Assembly (NCBI GenBank): GCA_002361335.1 | Contig: DESS01000254.1 | Coordinates: forward strand, 1-12,373 | DNA: 12,373 bases | Reading direction: 5' to 3' | DNA from: Richelia sp. UBA3308 | GTDB lineage: Bacteria; Cyanobacteriota; Cyanobacteriia; Cyanobacteriales; Nostocaceae | Shown here: positions 11,461 through 12,373 of the stretch, in pieces | How the letters are laid out: each line of letters begins with the position of its first letter | How positions within the stretch are numbered: the first letter of the stretch is position 1 | Program-made: the position numbers and the translations under genes | The notes under the pieces: generated by a model | What the model was told of the DNA's origin: nothing | Databases searched by the model: none | Seen by the model: the letters and a program-made list of their open reading frames with translations, nothing else

Positions 11461-12373
11461 TTAGGATCTATTTTTCAAACAAGATGGATTATTAAAAGAC
11501 GGTGGTGTTTCATGGGAAGCATCAGCCACAAAGTAAATATCACCATTTTCATCAACAATCCAACCAGTAGCTTCCACAATTCGATTTTGGGTTACAACTC
11601 TTCCCCTTGTCACCTTGTCCCCTTGTCTCCTTGTCACCTTGTCACCTTGTCCCCTTGTCACCTTCCTTGTCACCTCGGGAATAGGAACCCAACCTACATC
11701 AATACTCTCATCTTGGAGATAATCCCAGGGGCCGATTGGTATACCGCCGTTGCCAAAGTAATAAAATGTACTTGGATTTGGGCCTGTACTTGCTTCACAT
11801 ACATCGTTAAATCGGCTTTCAAGTGGAATTTCTGGCAATTCAATGGAGTTAATTTCGGGTTCACTTTCTTCTATATTTAACGTAACATCTCCGGTGGCAA
11901 CAATATCACTTTCTGGGGTTCGTTGTGTCCGAAATTCAATGCCGAGAATACCTTGGGCAAAAACCCCGATGTTACTACCAGATTTTAGCCCTTGATCAAA
12001 TCCGACAATATCACTACTAGGTGTTCGCCCTTCACCAAATGCGACAATATCACTATTCTGAATCTACCATCAGCAGTTGTACCAATCAGTTGTATATCTT
12101 GGGCATCAACATTTAAATTTCCTCCCTTTCCCGCACCGAATGTACTGACATCAACCGCAGCTCCATTTTCAATGAGCAAGGCGCTAGTTAGTATATTGAC
12201 ATCGGCTCCCTGCCCCGTTGCTTGCGATCGCACACCATTTCCTATAAAACTCCCATCATTAAGTAAGATCGCATCGCTTACATTAATATCAATATTTCCT
12301 GCCCTACTTCCATCGTCACCCAGCCCAGCATCTATTCCTGCAAGTAGCGCACTCCCTCCTGTCATTTCTAAGT
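11461..12373 (-). pseudogene. filamentous-haemagglutinin-like two-partner secretion exoprotein, C-terminal part, frameshifted
   Basis: The protein is a secreted beta-helix exoprotein of the kind exported by a TpsB outer-membrane pore. Upstream part (minus strand, from the window edge to about 12060): beta-helix repeats such as SALLIENGAAVDVSTFGAG, then KGGNLNVDAQDIQLIGTTADGRF. Downstream part, in another frame (about 12063 to the TAA at 11463-11461): NSDIVAFGEGRTPSSDIVG, GIEFRTQRTPESDIVATGDV, and the C-terminal block VEATGWIVDENGDIYFVA that ends many cyanobacterial family members. Past GRF the upstream frame reads low-quality sequence to a stop at 11985, and the downstream frame has stops TGA and TAG just above 12063. 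So a frameshift, probably with an internal deletion, joins the parts near 12060. An octamer array lies within the downstream part. The upstream frame is open to the window edge, so the true start is outside. A sequencing frameshift is possible. Confidence 0.75.
11605..11672. repeat. CCTTGTCA octamer tandem array inside the exoprotein gene
   Basis: Seven contiguous units of CCTTGTC(A/C/T), then a 4-bp partial unit and one more CCTTGTCA. On the coding (minus) strand it reads as repeating QGDKVTR peptides between VGWVPIPEV and RIVEATGWIVDENG. Both flanks look like family sequence in the same frame, so the array was accommodated without breaking this frame. Confidence 0.85.

Noticed and set aside
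11258..11464. 68-aa plus-strand frame after vapC
   Set aside because: It starts inside the vapC end and runs through the cruciform repeat; composition is that of the repeat, and no ribosome binding site or family resemblance supports it.
11512..11880. Plus-strand frame with PCHLVTLS repeats
   Set aside because: It is antisense to the exoprotein remnant, and its periodicity comes from the octamer array.

Overview
The window looks like chromosomal DNA of a filamentous, probably heterocyst-forming cyanobacterium. The evidence is five full HIP1 octamers (GCGATCGC at 940, 1236, 5539, 6227 and 12224), the gene order acpP-fabF-tkt that is also found in Synechocystis, intergenic spacers full of 7- and 8-bp tandem repeats, and a filamentous-haemagglutinin-like exoprotein remnant of cyanobacterial type. 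Species cannot be named from this.

Region 1 (1-5712, housekeeping). lpxD (lipid A acyltransferase) is followed by a terminator-like hairpin. Next comes a small heat-shock protein gene whose usual N-terminus is cut by an in-frame TAA directly before an ATG. On the minus strand lies a heterodisulfide-reductase-subunit-B-like iron-sulfur protein, whose 3' end abuts a heptamer array. acpP and fabF then encode the acyl carrier protein and ketoacyl synthase II of fatty-acid synthesis, the pathway that also supplies the acyl chains used by LpxD.

Region 2 (5713-8110). tkt encodes transketolase of the Calvin and pentose-phosphate cycles. It is preceded by three hairpins and closed by a clear rho-independent terminator.

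Region 3 (8111-10122, accessory). A dispersed ~92-bp repeat, with a second copy at 2534-2625, directly abuts a TnpB-type element. Its 508-aa TnpB keeps an apparent RuvC D-E-D triad but has no cysteines where the zinc ribbon normally sits. Divergent from it is a 63-aa protein with a ribbon-helix-helix-like pattern. The 62 bp between them hold two near-consensus promoters facing each other, with a perfect 14-bp palindrome placed where one repressor could control both.

Region 4 (10123-11446). A cluster of strong palindromes is followed by a two-gene toxin-antitoxin-like operon (97-aa putative antitoxin of no familiar family plus a VapC PIN-domain RNase). Two direct copies of a ~108-bp cruciform-forming repeat bracket this operon.

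Region 5 (11447-12373, minus strand). This is the C-terminal end of a filamentous-haemagglutinin-like secreted protein, disrupted by a frameshift or deletion junction near 12060 and carrying an in-frame octamer array. It continues beyond the window.
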